A DNA stretch of 64,000 nt from Stenotrophomonas_A sp036566925. GTDB taxonomy: Bacteria > Pseudomonadota > Gammaproteobacteria > Xanthomonadales > Xanthomonadaceae. Where the stretch lies: assembly GCA_036566925.1 (NCBI GenBank), contig DATCVI010000061.1, forward strand, positions 40,174 through 104,173, written 5' to 3'. How positions within the stretch are numbered: position 1 is the first letter of the stretch; each line of letters opens with the position of its first letter. The translations under genes were made by a program, and so were the position numbers. Below are positions 1 to 8,524 of the stretch, in pieces. The notes under the pieces were generated by a model. The model did not search any database, was not told where the DNA came from, and was given only the letters and a program-made list of their open reading frames with translations.

Positions 1-233
1 CGGTCTTCGTCGATCCAGCGCTGCAGGGTCAGCACCAGGGTGTCGTCGTCGGCTTCCTCGCCGATTTCATCGGCCACCTGGTTGAGCCAGTGTCGCACCT
101 GCGGGTGGCCGCCATGCTCGCGCACGAACTTGGGCAGTTCGCGCCGCGCATAAGGAAACAATACGTCCTTGACGAACGAGATGCTGCTGGTGGTGCCTTC
201 GATATCGGTCAGGATCGCCTGCGGTTGGGTCAT
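1..233 (-). CDS. mtnC: Enolase-phosphatase E1, 3' end outside window
   Basis: Methionine salvage enzyme that enolises and dephosphorylates 2,3-diketo-5-methylthiopentyl-1-phosphate to acireductone. Translating the minus strand from the ATG at 233 gives MTQPQAILTDIEGTTSS, the N-terminal HAD-type motif of this family with nucleophile Asp10. About 77 residues are visible and the reading frame runs off base 1, so the C-terminal two thirds are missing only because the window ends. The start lies 2 nt after the mtnD stop codon, so it is translated in the mtnB-mtnD-mtnC order. The enzyme's product is the substrate of the upstream MtnD. Confidence 0.92.
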   Translation of the reverse strand, partial: MTQPQAILTDIEGTTSSISFVKDVLFPYARRELPKFVREHGGHPQVRHWLNQVADEIGEEADDDTLVLTLQRWIDED

Positions 234-235
234 CG

Positions 236-796
236 TCAGCTCGCCTTTCTCTCGGGTTGGTAGCGGGGGAACTGTCGTGCGATTTCAGTGCCGGTGAAGT
301 GTCCGACCCAGCCATCGGGCTCGGTGAAGAAGCGGATCGCCACGAAGTACGGCTCGGCGCCCATGTCGAACCAGTGCTTGGTGCCGTCGGGCACGGCGAT
401 CAGGTCGTCCTTCACGCACTCGATCTCGTAGACCTTGTCGTCCACGTGCAGGGTGAACATCCCCGAGCCGGCGACGAAGAAGCGCACCTCGTCTTCCTTA
501 TGGAAGTGCTCGTCGAGGAACTTGGCGCGCATTTCCTCGCGCTTGGGGTTGTCCGGGGCGATGGAGACCACGTCCACGGTCTTGAAGCCGTGCTGGGCCA
601 CCAGACGGTCGATGTCGGCGCGATAGGCGGCCATCACCTGCTCGGGCGTAGCGCCCGGCGCGATCGGTTGGTTGGCCTGCCAACGCTCGAAGGACACGCC
701 GATCTTGTTCAGTTCGGCGGCGATGGCGTCGCCGTCCTGGCTATCGAAGACCGGGGTGTCGGGGGCGGTGTCGGCGTAGATGCGGAGTCTGCTCAT
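236..796 (-). CDS. mtnD: Acireductone dioxygenase
   Basis: 186-aa cupin that splits acireductone with O2. The Fe form gives 2-keto-4-methylthiobutyrate, the direct methionine precursor; the Ni form gives an off-pathway product. The metal ligands of the family are all visible: His97 and His99 (HFHKEDE), Glu103, and His141 (GTKHWFDMG). Length matches bacterial ARD (about 180 aa). It sits between mtnB (35 nt upstream) and mtnC (2 nt downstream), an unbroken methionine-salvage operon on the minus strand. Which metal it uses in the cell cannot be read from sequence. Confidence 0.96.
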   Translation of the reverse strand: MSRLRIYADTAPDTPVFDSQDGDAIAAELNKIGVSFERWQANQPIAPGATPEQVMAAYRADIDRLVAQHGFKTVDVVSIAPDNPKREEMRAKFLDEHFHKEDEVRFFVAGSGMFTLHVDDKVYEIECVKDDLIAVPDGTKHWFDMGAEPYFVAIRFFTEPDGWVGHFTGTEIARQFPRYQPERKAS

Positions 797-831
797 GGCG
801 GCGGCGTTTGAGAGGGGGGATAGCGTGGGAG

Positions 832-1485
832 TCAGCGCGGACCGCGCAGCTTGCGCAGCTCCAGCTCGCAGTGGAACAGGAACTCGAAGGCCTCGAGGTG
901 GCGGCGCGCCTCGGCCATGTTACGGCCCCAGGCATACAGCCCATGTCCATCGATGAGATACCCCCACATGCACTGTTTGTCCAGCAGGGCATCCACCTGG
1001 GCGGCGAGCACGTCCATGTCCTGGGTGTTGGCGAACACCGGCACGTCGATGGCCATCTCGTGGGTGCGGTTGCCCTCGAAGGCCTTCAATAGCTCGTAGC
1101 CCTCCAGGCGGATATGGCCCTGGTCGGCGTACAGGCGCGAAGCCACCGTCTGCACCGGCGAGTGGGTGTGCAGCACGCAGCCGATTTCCGGGTAGCGCCG
1201 GTACAACTGCGTGTGCAGCAGGGTTTCGGCCGACGGCCGCAACTGGCGGCCGACCGGGCGGCCATCGAAGTCCACCACCATGATGTCGTCTTCGACCAGC
1301 CGGCCCTTGTCGCGGCCGGAGACGGTGATGGCCGCGTGCTGGTCGTCCAGGCGGTGCGAGAAGTTGCTGCTGGTGGCCGGGGTCCAGCCCGATTGGGCCA
1401 GCTCGCGGATATTGCCGATCAGCAGCTGCGCCAGCTCGTGCAGGCGCGTGGTGCTGTAGGGGACGGAAGTCTGGTTCATGGCCAT
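832..1485 (-). CDS. mtnB: Methylthioribulose-1-phosphate dehydratase
   Basis: 217-aa class II aldolase-fold enzyme that dehydrates 5-methylthioribulose-1-phosphate in methionine salvage. The zinc ligands His106 and His108 appear in LHTHSPVQT, and the C-terminal GHGLYAWGRN segment carries the third family His. The start could be ATG 1485 (MAMNQTS) or ATG 1479 (MNQTS); no clear Shine-Dalgarno decides between them. First gene of mtnB-mtnD-mtnC. The MtnA isomerase that would act before it is not in the window. Confidence 0.94.
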   Translation of the reverse strand: MAMNQTSVPYSTTRLHELAQLLIGNIRELAQSGWTPATSSNFSHRLDDQHAAITVSGRDKGRLVEDDIMVVDFDGRPVGRQLRPSAETLLHTQLYRRYPEIGCVLHTHSPVQTVASRLYADQGHIRLEGYELLKAFEGNRTHEMAIDVPVFANTQDMDVLAAQVDALLDKQCMWGYLIDGHGLYAWGRNMAEARRHLEAFEFLFHCELELRKLRGPR

Positions 1486-1500
1486 ATTCTATGGCTTTCA

Positions 1501-1548
1501 CCGCGACGGCGGAGTCAGCGCCACCGTCGCGGGCCGCACACCGCGGCC
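1501..1548. terminator. Two hairpins after the permease gene
   Basis: A 9-bp perfect inverted repeat (CCGCGACGG at 1501-1509 with CCGTCGCGG at 1524-1532) is followed directly by GGCCGC/GCGGCC arms (1532-1537 and 1543-1548). They lie between the permease stop codon and mtnB, both on the minus strand. There is no T run, so intrinsic termination is only a suggestion. Confidence 0.35.
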
Positions 1549-2972
1549 TATCCCTTCAAGCGGCTGTGGCGGAAGCCGTAGGCGAAGTAGATACCGAAGC
1601 CGCCCAGGGTCCAGAACGCCATCAGCATCCAGTTGTGCGCGGTCATCCGCGACAACAGCACCAGGCAGCTGATCACGCCGAGGCTGCAGATCAGCCACGC
1701 CGCCGGCATCCGGAACGGACGCGGCAGGTCAGGCTGGGTGCGGCGCAGGATCAGCACGCCGGCACACACGGCGGCGAACGCGATCAGCGTGCCCATCGAG
1801 GTCAGTTCGCCGAGCACGTCGAGCGGGAACAGCGCCGCCAGCAGGGCGATGCCGACGCCGGTGATGACGGTATTGATGTGCGGGGTCCGGTACTTGGGGT
1901 GGATGCGGGTGAACACTTCCGGCAGCAGGCCGTCGCGCGCCATGATCATGAAGATGCGCGGCTGGCCGATGATCATCACCAGCACCACCGACGAGAGACC
2001 GATCAGCGCGCCGATTTCCACCACCATGCGCAGCCAGCCCAGTTCCGGATGCGCGGCTACGGCGGTGACCACCGGCTCGTCGGTGCCGAGCAAGGTGTAG
2101 GGCACCAGGCCGGTCATCACCGCGGCCATGGCGATGTACAGCACCGTGCAGATCACCAGCGACAGCAGCATGCCGATCGGCATGTCGCGCTGCGGCCGGT
2201 GCGATTCCTGCGCCGCCACCGAGACTGCCTCGAAGCCGATGTAGGCGAAGAACACCATCGAGGCGCCGCGCAGCACGCCGTCCCAGCCGAACCGGCCCGG
2301 GCCTTCGTTGGCCGGGATGAACGGATGCCAGTTGGCCGGGTCCACGTATTTCCAGCCGACCACGATGACCAGCACGATCAAGCCGCTCTTGAGCAGCACC
2401 ATCGCCATGTTCATCGCCGAGGACTTGCGGATGCCGACGTAGCACAGCCAGGTCAGCAGCAAGGTAATGCCGGCTGCCGGCAGGTTGGCAATCGCGCCGG
2501 TGGGGCGCAGTTGTGCGTCCAGCGGCGAGTTGGTCAGCGCCGCCGGCAGGGTGATGCCGAAGTGTTGCAGCAGGCTGAGGAAATACCCGGTCCAGCTCAC
2601 CGCCACGGCCGAGGCAGAGACGCCGTATTCCAGCACCAGCATCCAGCCGATGAACCAGGCTGCCAGTTCGCCGAAGGTGGCGTAGGTATAGGTATAGGCG
2701 CTGCCGGAAACCGGCACCATCGCCGCGAACTCGGCATAGGCCATGGCGCAGAAGGCGCAGCAGATGGCCGCCAGCAGGAACGACAGCATGATCGCCGGAC
2801 CGGCATGGTTGGCCGCGGCGGTACCGGTGATGACGAAGATCCCGCCGCCGATGACCGCGCCGATGCCCAGCGCGGTCAGGCCCCAGGGGCCGAGGGCGCG
2901 GGTCAGGCCGAGGCCGCCGGCATCGGCGTGGCTGGCATGGGGATGCTTGGTGGCCCAGAGTTGCTTGAGCAT
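1548..2972 (-). CDS. APC-family amino acid permease
   Basis: 474-aa inner-membrane amino acid transporter with about 12 hydrophobic segments. The N-terminal GIGAVIGGGIFVITG is the unwound helix-1 motif of the APC superfamily, followed by the helix-3 region MVPVSGSAYTYTYATFGE typical of the cationic amino acid transporter (CAT/YfnA-like) subgroup. It is clearly paralogous to the next permease upstream (3040-4512), sharing AEFAAM-PVSGSAY and the AWFIGW-LVLEY block. Substrate cannot be assigned. Nearness to the mtn operon is suggestive but not proof of methionine or methylthio-compound transport. Confidence 0.9.
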   Translation of the reverse strand: MLKQLWATKHPHASHADAGGLGLTRALGPWGLTALGIGAVIGGGIFVITGTAAANHAGPAIMLSFLLAAICCAFCAMAYAEFAAMVPVSGSAYTYTYATFGELAAWFIGWMLVLEYGVSASAVAVSWTGYFLSLLQHFGITLPAALTNSPLDAQLRPTGAIANLPAAGITLLLTWLCYVGIRKSSAMNMAMVLLKSGLIVLVIVVGWKYVDPANWHPFIPANEGPGRFGWDGVLRGASMVFFAYIGFEAVSVAAQESHRPQRDMPIGMLLSLVICTVLYIAMAAVMTGLVPYTLLGTDEPVVTAVAAHPELGWLRMVVEIGALIGLSSVVLVMIIGQPRIFMIMARDGLLPEVFTRIHPKYRTPHINTVITGVGIALLAALFPLDVLGELTSMGTLIAFAAVCAGVLILRRTQPDLPRPFRMPAAWLICSLGVISCLVLLSRMTAHNWMLMAFWTLGGFGIYFAYGFRHSRLKG

Positions 2973-3005
2973 GTAGACGCGTTTCCGATGGGGAACAGCT
3001 AAAGG

Positions 3006-3031
3006 CGAAGCCGGCGCGGGCGCCGGCTTCG
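3006..3031 (-). terminator. Hairpin between the two permease genes
   Basis: Perfect 12-bp inverted repeat CGAAGCCGGCGC / GCGCCGGCTTCG with a 2-nt loop, immediately downstream of the stop codon of the upstream permease on the minus strand. No long T tract follows. Probable transcription end or 3' stabiliser. Confidence 0.55.
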
Positions 3032-3039
3032 TATGGGGG

Positions 3040-4512
3040 TCAGGCCTTCTGGGCCAGGCGGCTGTTGCGGATGCCGTAGAAGAAATAGATGCACAGGCCG
3101 ATCAGGGTCCAGCCTACGAAGACCTTCCAGTGTTCGCGGAACGCCTGCAGGAACAGGAACAGGCAGAACAGCGCGCCGAGCGGGCACACCAGCCATGCCA
3201 GCGGCACGCGGAACGGTCGTTCCAGTTCCGGCCGCGTGTAGCGCAGCACCAGTACGCCGACGCAGACCGTGGCGAAGGCCAGCAGCGTGCCCATCGACAC
3301 CAGCTCGCCCAGTACGTTCAGCGGCACCAGCCCCGCCAGCAGCGCGGCGACCACGCCGACCAGGATCGTGCCGAAATAAGGCGTATGGAACTTCGGGTGG
3401 ACGCGACCGAAGATCTTCGGCAGCAGGCCGTCGCGCGACATGGTGTAGAAGATGCGCGGCTGCGCCATCAGCATCACCAGCACCACCGAGGACAGGCCGG
3501 CGATGGCACCGATCTCGACGAACGTCTTCAACCAGGCCAGCTGCGGATAGTGCTCCAGCGCGGTGGCCACCGGCTTGGCCGTGCCCAGTTCGGTATAGGG
3601 CAGCAGGCCGGTCAGCACTGCACAGACGATGATGTAGATGATGGTGCAGACGGCCAGCGAGCCGAGGATGCCGATCGGCATGTTCTTCTGCGGGTCCTTG
3701 GTCTCGCCGGCCGAGGTGGAGACCGCATCGAAGCCGATATAGGCGAAGAACACGATCGAGGCGGCACGGAAGATGCCGCTCCAACCGAACACGCCCGGCG
3801 CGGTGTTCTCCGGGATGAACGGATGCCAGTTCTCAGGGTTGATATAAGAGATACCGAAGCCGACGAACAGGCAGATGACGATGATCTTGATCGCCACCAC
3901 GATCGAATTGACGAACGCCGACTGGGTGATGCCGACGTAGCACAGCCCGCTGACTGCCGCCACGACCAGCACCGCCGGCAGGTTGACGATCGCGCCCGAG
4001 GCTTCGAAGGCGTGGCCCGTCCAGGCCAACGGCGCGTTGGCCAGTTCGGCCGGGAAGGGCAGGCCGAGCGTGGTGGTGAGGAAGCTGATCAGGTACGCCG
4101 ACCAGCCAACCGCCACGCTGGACCCGGCGAACAGGTACTCCAGCACCAGGCACCAGCCGATGAACCAGGCCATGCCTTCGCCGAGGGTGGCGTACGAATA
4201 CGAGTAGGCACTGCCGGAGACCGGCATCATCGCCGCGAACTCGGCATAGCACAGGCCGGCGAAAGCGCAGGCCAGGCCGGCGAAGACGAAGGACAGGATG
4301 ACTGCCGGGCCGGCGTGGCCCGCCGCCGCCTGGCCGGTCATCACGAAGATGCCGGCGCCGATCACCGCGCCGATCCCGAGCATGACCAGGTGCTTGGCGG
4401 TGAGGGTGCGCTTGAGGGTGGCCTCGCCCTCCAGGCTGCCCTCGAAGGGCTCCCCGGCATCGACATGGCCGGCGGGTTGGACCGGTTTGACCCTCAACAA
4501 TGACTTCAGCAT
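3040..4512 (-). CDS. APC-family amino acid permease
   Basis: 490-aa paralogue of the permease at 1548-2972, with the same GIGAVIGAGIFVMTG helix-1 motif and MMPVSGSAYSYSYATLGE block and about 12 membrane segments. The start chosen is ATG 4512 (MLKSLLRVKPV), which lines up with the MLKQL start of the paralogue; the in-frame extension upstream to 4629 has no such match and is rejected. The protein has about 20 more residues before helix 1 than its paralogue. Probably a tandem duplication with diverged substrate preference. Confidence 0.9.
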   Translation of the reverse strand: MLKSLLRVKPVQPAGHVDAGEPFEGSLEGEATLKRTLTAKHLVMLGIGAVIGAGIFVMTGQAAAGHAGPAVILSFVFAGLACAFAGLCYAEFAAMMPVSGSAYSYSYATLGEGMAWFIGWCLVLEYLFAGSSVAVGWSAYLISFLTTTLGLPFPAELANAPLAWTGHAFEASGAIVNLPAVLVVAAVSGLCYVGITQSAFVNSIVVAIKIIVICLFVGFGISYINPENWHPFIPENTAPGVFGWSGIFRAASIVFFAYIGFDAVSTSAGETKDPQKNMPIGILGSLAVCTIIYIIVCAVLTGLLPYTELGTAKPVATALEHYPQLAWLKTFVEIGAIAGLSSVVLVMLMAQPRIFYTMSRDGLLPKIFGRVHPKFHTPYFGTILVGVVAALLAGLVPLNVLGELVSMGTLLAFATVCVGVLVLRYTRPELERPFRVPLAWLVCPLGALFCLFLFLQAFREHWKVFVGWTLIGLCIYFFYGIRNSRLAQKA

Positions 4513-4687
4513 TCGCTCGCTTCCAGAAAAGGCGTACGGGGCGCGGCCGGCGGCCGTGCCCGTGTGGGCGTGGAGGTCCGGTGAAGACCGGAGTGGCCCG
4601 TACCTTAGCCAAAGCTGAAGCCAGACCACAAGCGCGCTGCAACATCGGCTGGCGATAATGCCGAATCTTTTTGGCTCGAATTCCTAC

Positions 4688-5257
4688 ATGACAACCAGCG
4701 TTTCCCCCAATCTGCGCCTGCAACTGACGAAATATGCCCAACGTTGGCCGGACGAGGCCGGCGTGGCGGCTGAATTCCTCAGCCTGCTCGAGGACCCCGC
4801 CGACCCCTTCTTGCGCGAACGCCTCGCCGGGCACTTCACCGCATCGGCCTGGCTGGTCAGCGCCGATGGTCAGCGCGTGCTGCTGACCCACCACCGCAAG
4901 CTGGAGCGCTGGCTGCAGCTCGGCGGCCATGCCGACGGCGACGCCGACCTGGCCCAGGTGGCGTTGAAGGAGGCAGAGGAGGAGTCAGGATTGAGCGGGC
5001 TGGTGGTCGAAGCCGATGCCATCTTCGACCTGGACCGGCATTGGATTCCCGAGCGCGGCGGGGTTCCCGGCCATTGGCACTACGACGCCCGCTACATCGT
5101 GCGTGCGGGCGCCAGCGAGGATTTCGTGGTCAGCGAAGAATCGCTGGCGTTGGCCTGGCGCGAGATCGCCGCGCTGAGGAGCGACCCGCAATCGGATGAA
5201 TCGATGCGGCGCATGGCCGGCAAATGGCTGGCGCGGAAGCCCGTAGGAGGGGCTTGA
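4688..5257 (+). CDS. NUDIX hydrolase
   Basis: 189-aa protein with a NUDIX domain, expected to hydrolyse a nucleoside diphosphate linked to some other moiety. The NUDIX box is visible as GGHADGDADLAQVALKEAEE followed by ESGL. It departs from the consensus: the first Glu position is Ala and the Arg of REXXEE is Lys, while the EE pair that binds Mg is kept. Start taken at ATG 4688 (MTTSVSPNL); an in-frame ATG at 4658 would add ten residues. The last codons overlap a REP-like repeat, so the C-terminus may vary between strains. Substrate unknown. Confidence 0.85.
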   Translation: MTTSVSPNLRLQLTKYAQRWPDEAGVAAEFLSLLEDPADPFLRERLAGHFTASAWLVSADGQRVLLTHHRKLERWLQLGGHADGDADLAQVALKEAEEESGLSGLVVEADAIFDLDRHWIPERGGVPGHWHYDARYIVRAGASEDFVVSEESLALAWREIAALRSDPQSDESMRRMAGKWLARKPVGGA

Positions 5258-5334
5258 GCCCGACGAACGGCGTAGCGAGCTGTCAGTTACCGGTCGCGGC
5301 TGATGGCCCAAGGCCACCTAGAGCCGCTCCTACA
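5243..5334. repeat. Inverted pair of REP-like GTAGGAG elements
   Basis: The left unit begins GTAGGAGGGGCTTGAGCCC (5243-5261) and the right unit ends GAGCCGCTCCTAC (5321-5333), whose reverse complement GTAGGAGCGGCTC matches the left unit. The pair starts inside the last codons of the NUDIX gene and ends just before the serA stop codon, between convergent genes. A third copy lies at 19392. This is the arrangement of repetitive extragenic palindromes. Confidence 0.7.
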
Positions 5335-5344
5335 AAGTGCGAGG

Positions 5345-6586
5345 TCAATACAAAATCCGCGTCCGCAGCGTCCCCGGGATCCGCGCCAGCTCGTCCTTGA
5401 TCACCGCCGCCTGCGCTTCATCGGCGCTGATGTCGATCACGACGTAGCCCACCTTGGAATCTGTGCGCAGGAACTGGCCATCGATGTTGACGTTGTGGCG
5501 CGAGAACAACTCGTTGATCTGCGACAGCACGCCGGGCACATTGCGATGGATATGTAGCAGGCGCAGGCTTTCGGCGTGCTCGGGCAGCGTGGCTTCGGGG
5601 AAGTTGACCGCCGACAGGGTGCTGCCGTTGTCGCTGTAGCGCACCAGCTTGGCGGCCACTTCGATGCCGATGTTGTCCTGCGCCTCCAGCGTGCTGCCGC
5701 CCACGTGCGGGGTCAGGATGACATTGTCGTGCGCGGTCAGCGGCGAGACGAACGCCTCGCCGTTGCCCTTGGGCTCGACCGGGAACACGTCCACCGCCGC
5801 GCCGCCGAGGCGACCTTCGCGCAGTGCCGCATCCAGCGCGTCGATGTCGATCACGGTGCCGCGCGAGGCGTTGATCAGGTGCGCGCCCGGCTTCATCTGC
5901 GCGATCTGCGCGGCGCCGAACATATTCTTGGTCGCCGGTGTCTCCGGCACGTGCAGGGTGACCACGTCCGATTGCTTGAGCAACTCGTCCAGGTCGGTGG
6001 CCGCGCGTGCGTTGCCCAGCGACAGCTTGGCCTCGATGTCATGGAACAGCACCTGCATGCCGAAGGCTTCGGCGAGCACGCCGACCTGGGTGCCGATGTG
6101 GCCGTAACCGACGATGCCCAGCGTCTTGCCGCGGGTTTCGTGGCTTCCGGCCGCCGACTTCGACCAGCCGCCGCGATGGCACTCGGCGTTCTTTTGCGGG
6201 ATGCCGCGCAACAGCAGGATGGCTTCGGCGATCACCAGCTCGGCAACGCTGCGGGTGTTGGAGTAGGGCGCATTGAACACCGGGATGCCGGCCAGCTCTG
6301 CCGCTTCCAGGTCGACCTGGTTGGTACCGATGCAGAAGCAGCCGATCGCGATCAGGCGCTTGGCCTCGGCCAGCACTTCGGCGCTGAGGTGGGTGCGCGA
6401 ACGGATGCCGACGATATGGGCCTCGGCGATTCGCGCCTTCAATTCGTCTTCCGGCAGCGACTTGGCATGCGCCTCGATTTGCGAATAACCCGCCGCGCGG
6501 AAGGTATCCACCGCGGTCTGGCTGAGGCCTTCGAGCAACAGCACGCGGATATCCTGCTTCGGAAACGAGGTCTTCTTCGGCGACAT
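5345..6586 (-). CDS. serA: D-3-phosphoglycerate dehydrogenase
   Basis: First enzyme of serine synthesis, oxidising 3-phosphoglycerate with NAD. The 413-aa length equals the short E. coli-type enzyme (410 aa): substrate and nucleotide-binding domains followed by a C-terminal ACT domain for serine feedback. Visible are the Rossmann loop GIVGYGHIGTQVG, the catalytic-region segment NASRGTVIDIDAL and TPHVGGST containing the catalytic His. Start is ATG 6586 (MSPKKTSF); longer in-frame extensions have no homology. It diverges from a D-2-hydroxyglutarate dehydrogenase 188 bp away, the enzyme that recycles the by-product of SerA's 2-ketoglutarate-reducing activity. Confidence 0.95.
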   Translation of the reverse strand: MSPKKTSFPKQDIRVLLLEGLSQTAVDTFRAAGYSQIEAHAKSLPEDELKARIAEAHIVGIRSRTHLSAEVLAEAKRLIAIGCFCIGTNQVDLEAAELAGIPVFNAPYSNTRSVAELVIAEAILLLRGIPQKNAECHRGGWSKSAAGSHETRGKTLGIVGYGHIGTQVGVLAEAFGMQVLFHDIEAKLSLGNARAATDLDELLKQSDVVTLHVPETPATKNMFGAAQIAQMKPGAHLINASRGTVIDIDALDAALREGRLGGAAVDVFPVEPKGNGEAFVSPLTAHDNVILTPHVGGSTLEAQDNIGIEVAAKLVRYSDNGSTLSAVNFPEATLPEHAESLRLLHIHRNVPGVLSQINELFSRHNVNIDGQFLRTDSKVGYVVIDISADEAQAAVIKDELARIPGTLRTRILY

Positions 6587-6774
6587 GGCAAGCGAGACTG
6601 GGGAGGGAGATGGGCGGTCACTATGCCAGAGCGGGCCCGCGATTGGTGCGCCGCGGCAACGCGCAAGTCGTTGCCGCGCAATGGTTTCAGCTGAATCGTA
6701 TGGCGCTGCGATGCGCGGCTGGACGAGTTCGCGCCGCGCTGGCACGCTGTCATGCTTTCTCCGCGCGCACGCCC

Positions 6775-8163
6775 ATGACCGACCCCCGCATCGCCTCGCT
6801 GCAACGCGCCGTCCACGGCTTGCGCCTGAAGACCGAGCCGGCCGACCTGGAGCACTACGGCCGCGACTGGACCCGACGCTGGACCCCGGCACCGTTGGCC
6901 ATCGCGCTGCCGGCCTCGGTCGAGGAGGTGCAGGCGACCGTGCGCTGGGCCAACCAGGAAGGCGTGGCACTGGTGCCCTCCGGCGGACGCACCGGCTTGT
7001 CCGGCGGCGCGGTGGCGGCCAATGGCGAACTGGTCGTCAGCCTGGAACGGATGAACCAGGCGCTGGCCTTCGATGCCGTCGATCGCACCCTGACCGTGCA
7101 GGCCGGCATGGCGCTGGAAGCCGTGCACAACGCCGCGCGCGAGCAGGGGTTGGTCTATCCGGTCGACTTCGCCGCGCGTGGTTCCTGCAGCATCGGCGGC
7201 AACATCGCCACCAATGCCGGCGGCATCCGCGTGATCCGCTATGGCAACACGCGCGAATGGATCGCCGGGCTCAAAGTGGTGACCGGTAGCGGCGAGTTGC
7301 TCGAGTTCAACCGCGGGCTGATCAAGAATTCCAGCGGCTATGACTTCCGCCAGCTGCTGATCGCCTCTGAAGGCACGCTTGGCATCGTAGTCGAGGCGAC
7401 CCTGCGCCTGACCGACCCGCCGCCGCCAGCCAACGTGATGTTGCTGGCGTTGCCTTCGTTCGAAGTGCTGATGCAGGTGTTTGCCGCGTTCCGGCAGCGC
7501 CTGCGCCTGGAAGCCTTTGAATTTTTCACCGACCGCGCGCTGGCCCATGTGCTTGCACATGGCGCGCAGGCCCCGTTCGAGCAGGTCCATCCGTTCTACG
7601 TGGTCACCGAATACGCCGCCGGCGACGAGGCCCAGGAGGCCGCCGCGCTGGCCGCGTTCGAAGACTGCATGGCGCAGGGCTGGGTGCTGGACGGGGTGAT
7701 CAGCCAGAGCGAAGCCCAGGCCCAGCAGCTGTGGCGCCTGCGCGAGGGCATCACCGAGGCCGTGGCGCGCTACAAGCCGTACAAGAACGACGTCTCGGTG
7801 CGGATCTCGGCGATGCCGGCGTTCCTGGCACGGACCCAGGCGCTGCTGGGCGAGGCCTACCCGGATTTCGAGGTGGTGTGGTTCGGCCATATCGGCGACG
7901 GCAACCTGCATATCAACGTGCTCAAGCCCGACGGTTACGGCGATGCCGAGTTCATCGCCGCCTGCGAGCAGGTCACCCAGGTGCTGGCGCAGGTATTGGC
8001 GGAATTCGGCGGCAGTATTTCCGCCGAACACGGTATCGGCCTGGTCAAGAAGCCTTACCTGGACGGAACTCGCAGCGCCGAAGAGATCGCGCTGATGCGC
8101 GGCGTCAAGCGCGTGTTCGACCCCAACGGATTGCTCAATCCCGGCAAGCTGTTCGACGCCTGA
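6775..8163 (+). CDS. FAD-linked D-2-hydroxyglutarate dehydrogenase
   Basis: 462-aa protein of the GlcD/D2HGDH flavoprotein family. Visible are the FAD-binding loop PSGGRTGLSGGAV, the GGNIATNAGGIRVIRYG segment, the HIGDGNLHINV metal-binding motif and the C-terminal EHGIGLVKK. Length and divergence from serA match the Pseudomonas pair in which SerA makes D-2-hydroxyglutarate while regenerating NAD and this enzyme oxidises it back to 2-ketoglutarate, passing electrons to ETF. Start is ATG 6775 (MTDPRIAS), the first Met with family similarity. D-lactate or glycolate dehydrogenase is the alternative, made less likely by the serA context. Confidence 0.87.
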   Translation: MTDPRIASLQRAVHGLRLKTEPADLEHYGRDWTRRWTPAPLAIALPASVEEVQATVRWANQEGVALVPSGGRTGLSGGAVAANGELVVSLERMNQALAFDAVDRTLTVQAGMALEAVHNAAREQGLVYPVDFAARGSCSIGGNIATNAGGIRVIRYGNTREWIAGLKVVTGSGELLEFNRGLIKNSSGYDFRQLLIASEGTLGIVVEATLRLTDPPPPANVMLLALPSFEVLMQVFAAFRQRLRLEAFEFFTDRALAHVLAHGAQAPFEQVHPFYVVTEYAAGDEAQEAAALAAFEDCMAQGWVLDGVISQSEAQAQQLWRLREGITEAVARYKPYKNDVSVRISAMPAFLARTQALLGEAYPDFEVVWFGHIGDGNLHINVLKPDGYGDAEFIAACEQVTQVLAQVLAEFGGSISAEHGIGLVKKPYLDGTRSAEEIALMRGVKRVFDPNGLLNPGKLFDA

Positions 8164-8224
8164 GCGTGGCCCGGGTAATCTTGGCTTCCCGTTGCACCGC
8201 AACCGCCTGTTGTTTACTCGCACC

Positions 8225-8524
8225 ATGATCCGACCGCTCCTGCTTTGCGCCGTGTTCCTCCTGCCCGCCACCGCGCTGGCCAGCAGCTTCGCCGGTACCT
8301 CGGCGGGGGCCTCGTCGGCCGGTTCATCGGCCTCGTCCGGCAGCACTTCGGGCGACGACAAGGTCTTGCTGGCTGCGCGCGACGATGCCGCCGCCTTCGT
8401 CGCCAGCGATGGCCAACTGCGCAGTGCGCGCCTGCAGGCGGCATTGCGCCAGCTGCGCACCAGCAATGGCGCCTTGGCGCAGGCCGACGACCTGGCCTTG
8501 GCGCGGCGTATCCTCGCGCTGTGA
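8225..8524 (+). CDS. DUF2388 exported protein
   Basis: 99-aa protein with an N-terminal signal peptide (MIRPLLLCAVFLLPATALAS), a Ser/Gly/Ala-rich linker (about 20-45) and the DUF2388 core DDKVLLAARDDAAAFVASDG ending in LALARRILAL. Function is unknown. The next gene (DUF4105) starts at a GTG that overlaps this stop codon by 4 nt, so the two are translationally coupled and probably act together in the cell envelope. Confidence 0.85.
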   Translation: MIRPLLLCAVFLLPATALASSFAGTSAGASSAGSSASSGSTSGDDKVLLAARDDAAAFVASDGQLRSARLQAALRQLRTSNGALAQADDLALARRILAL

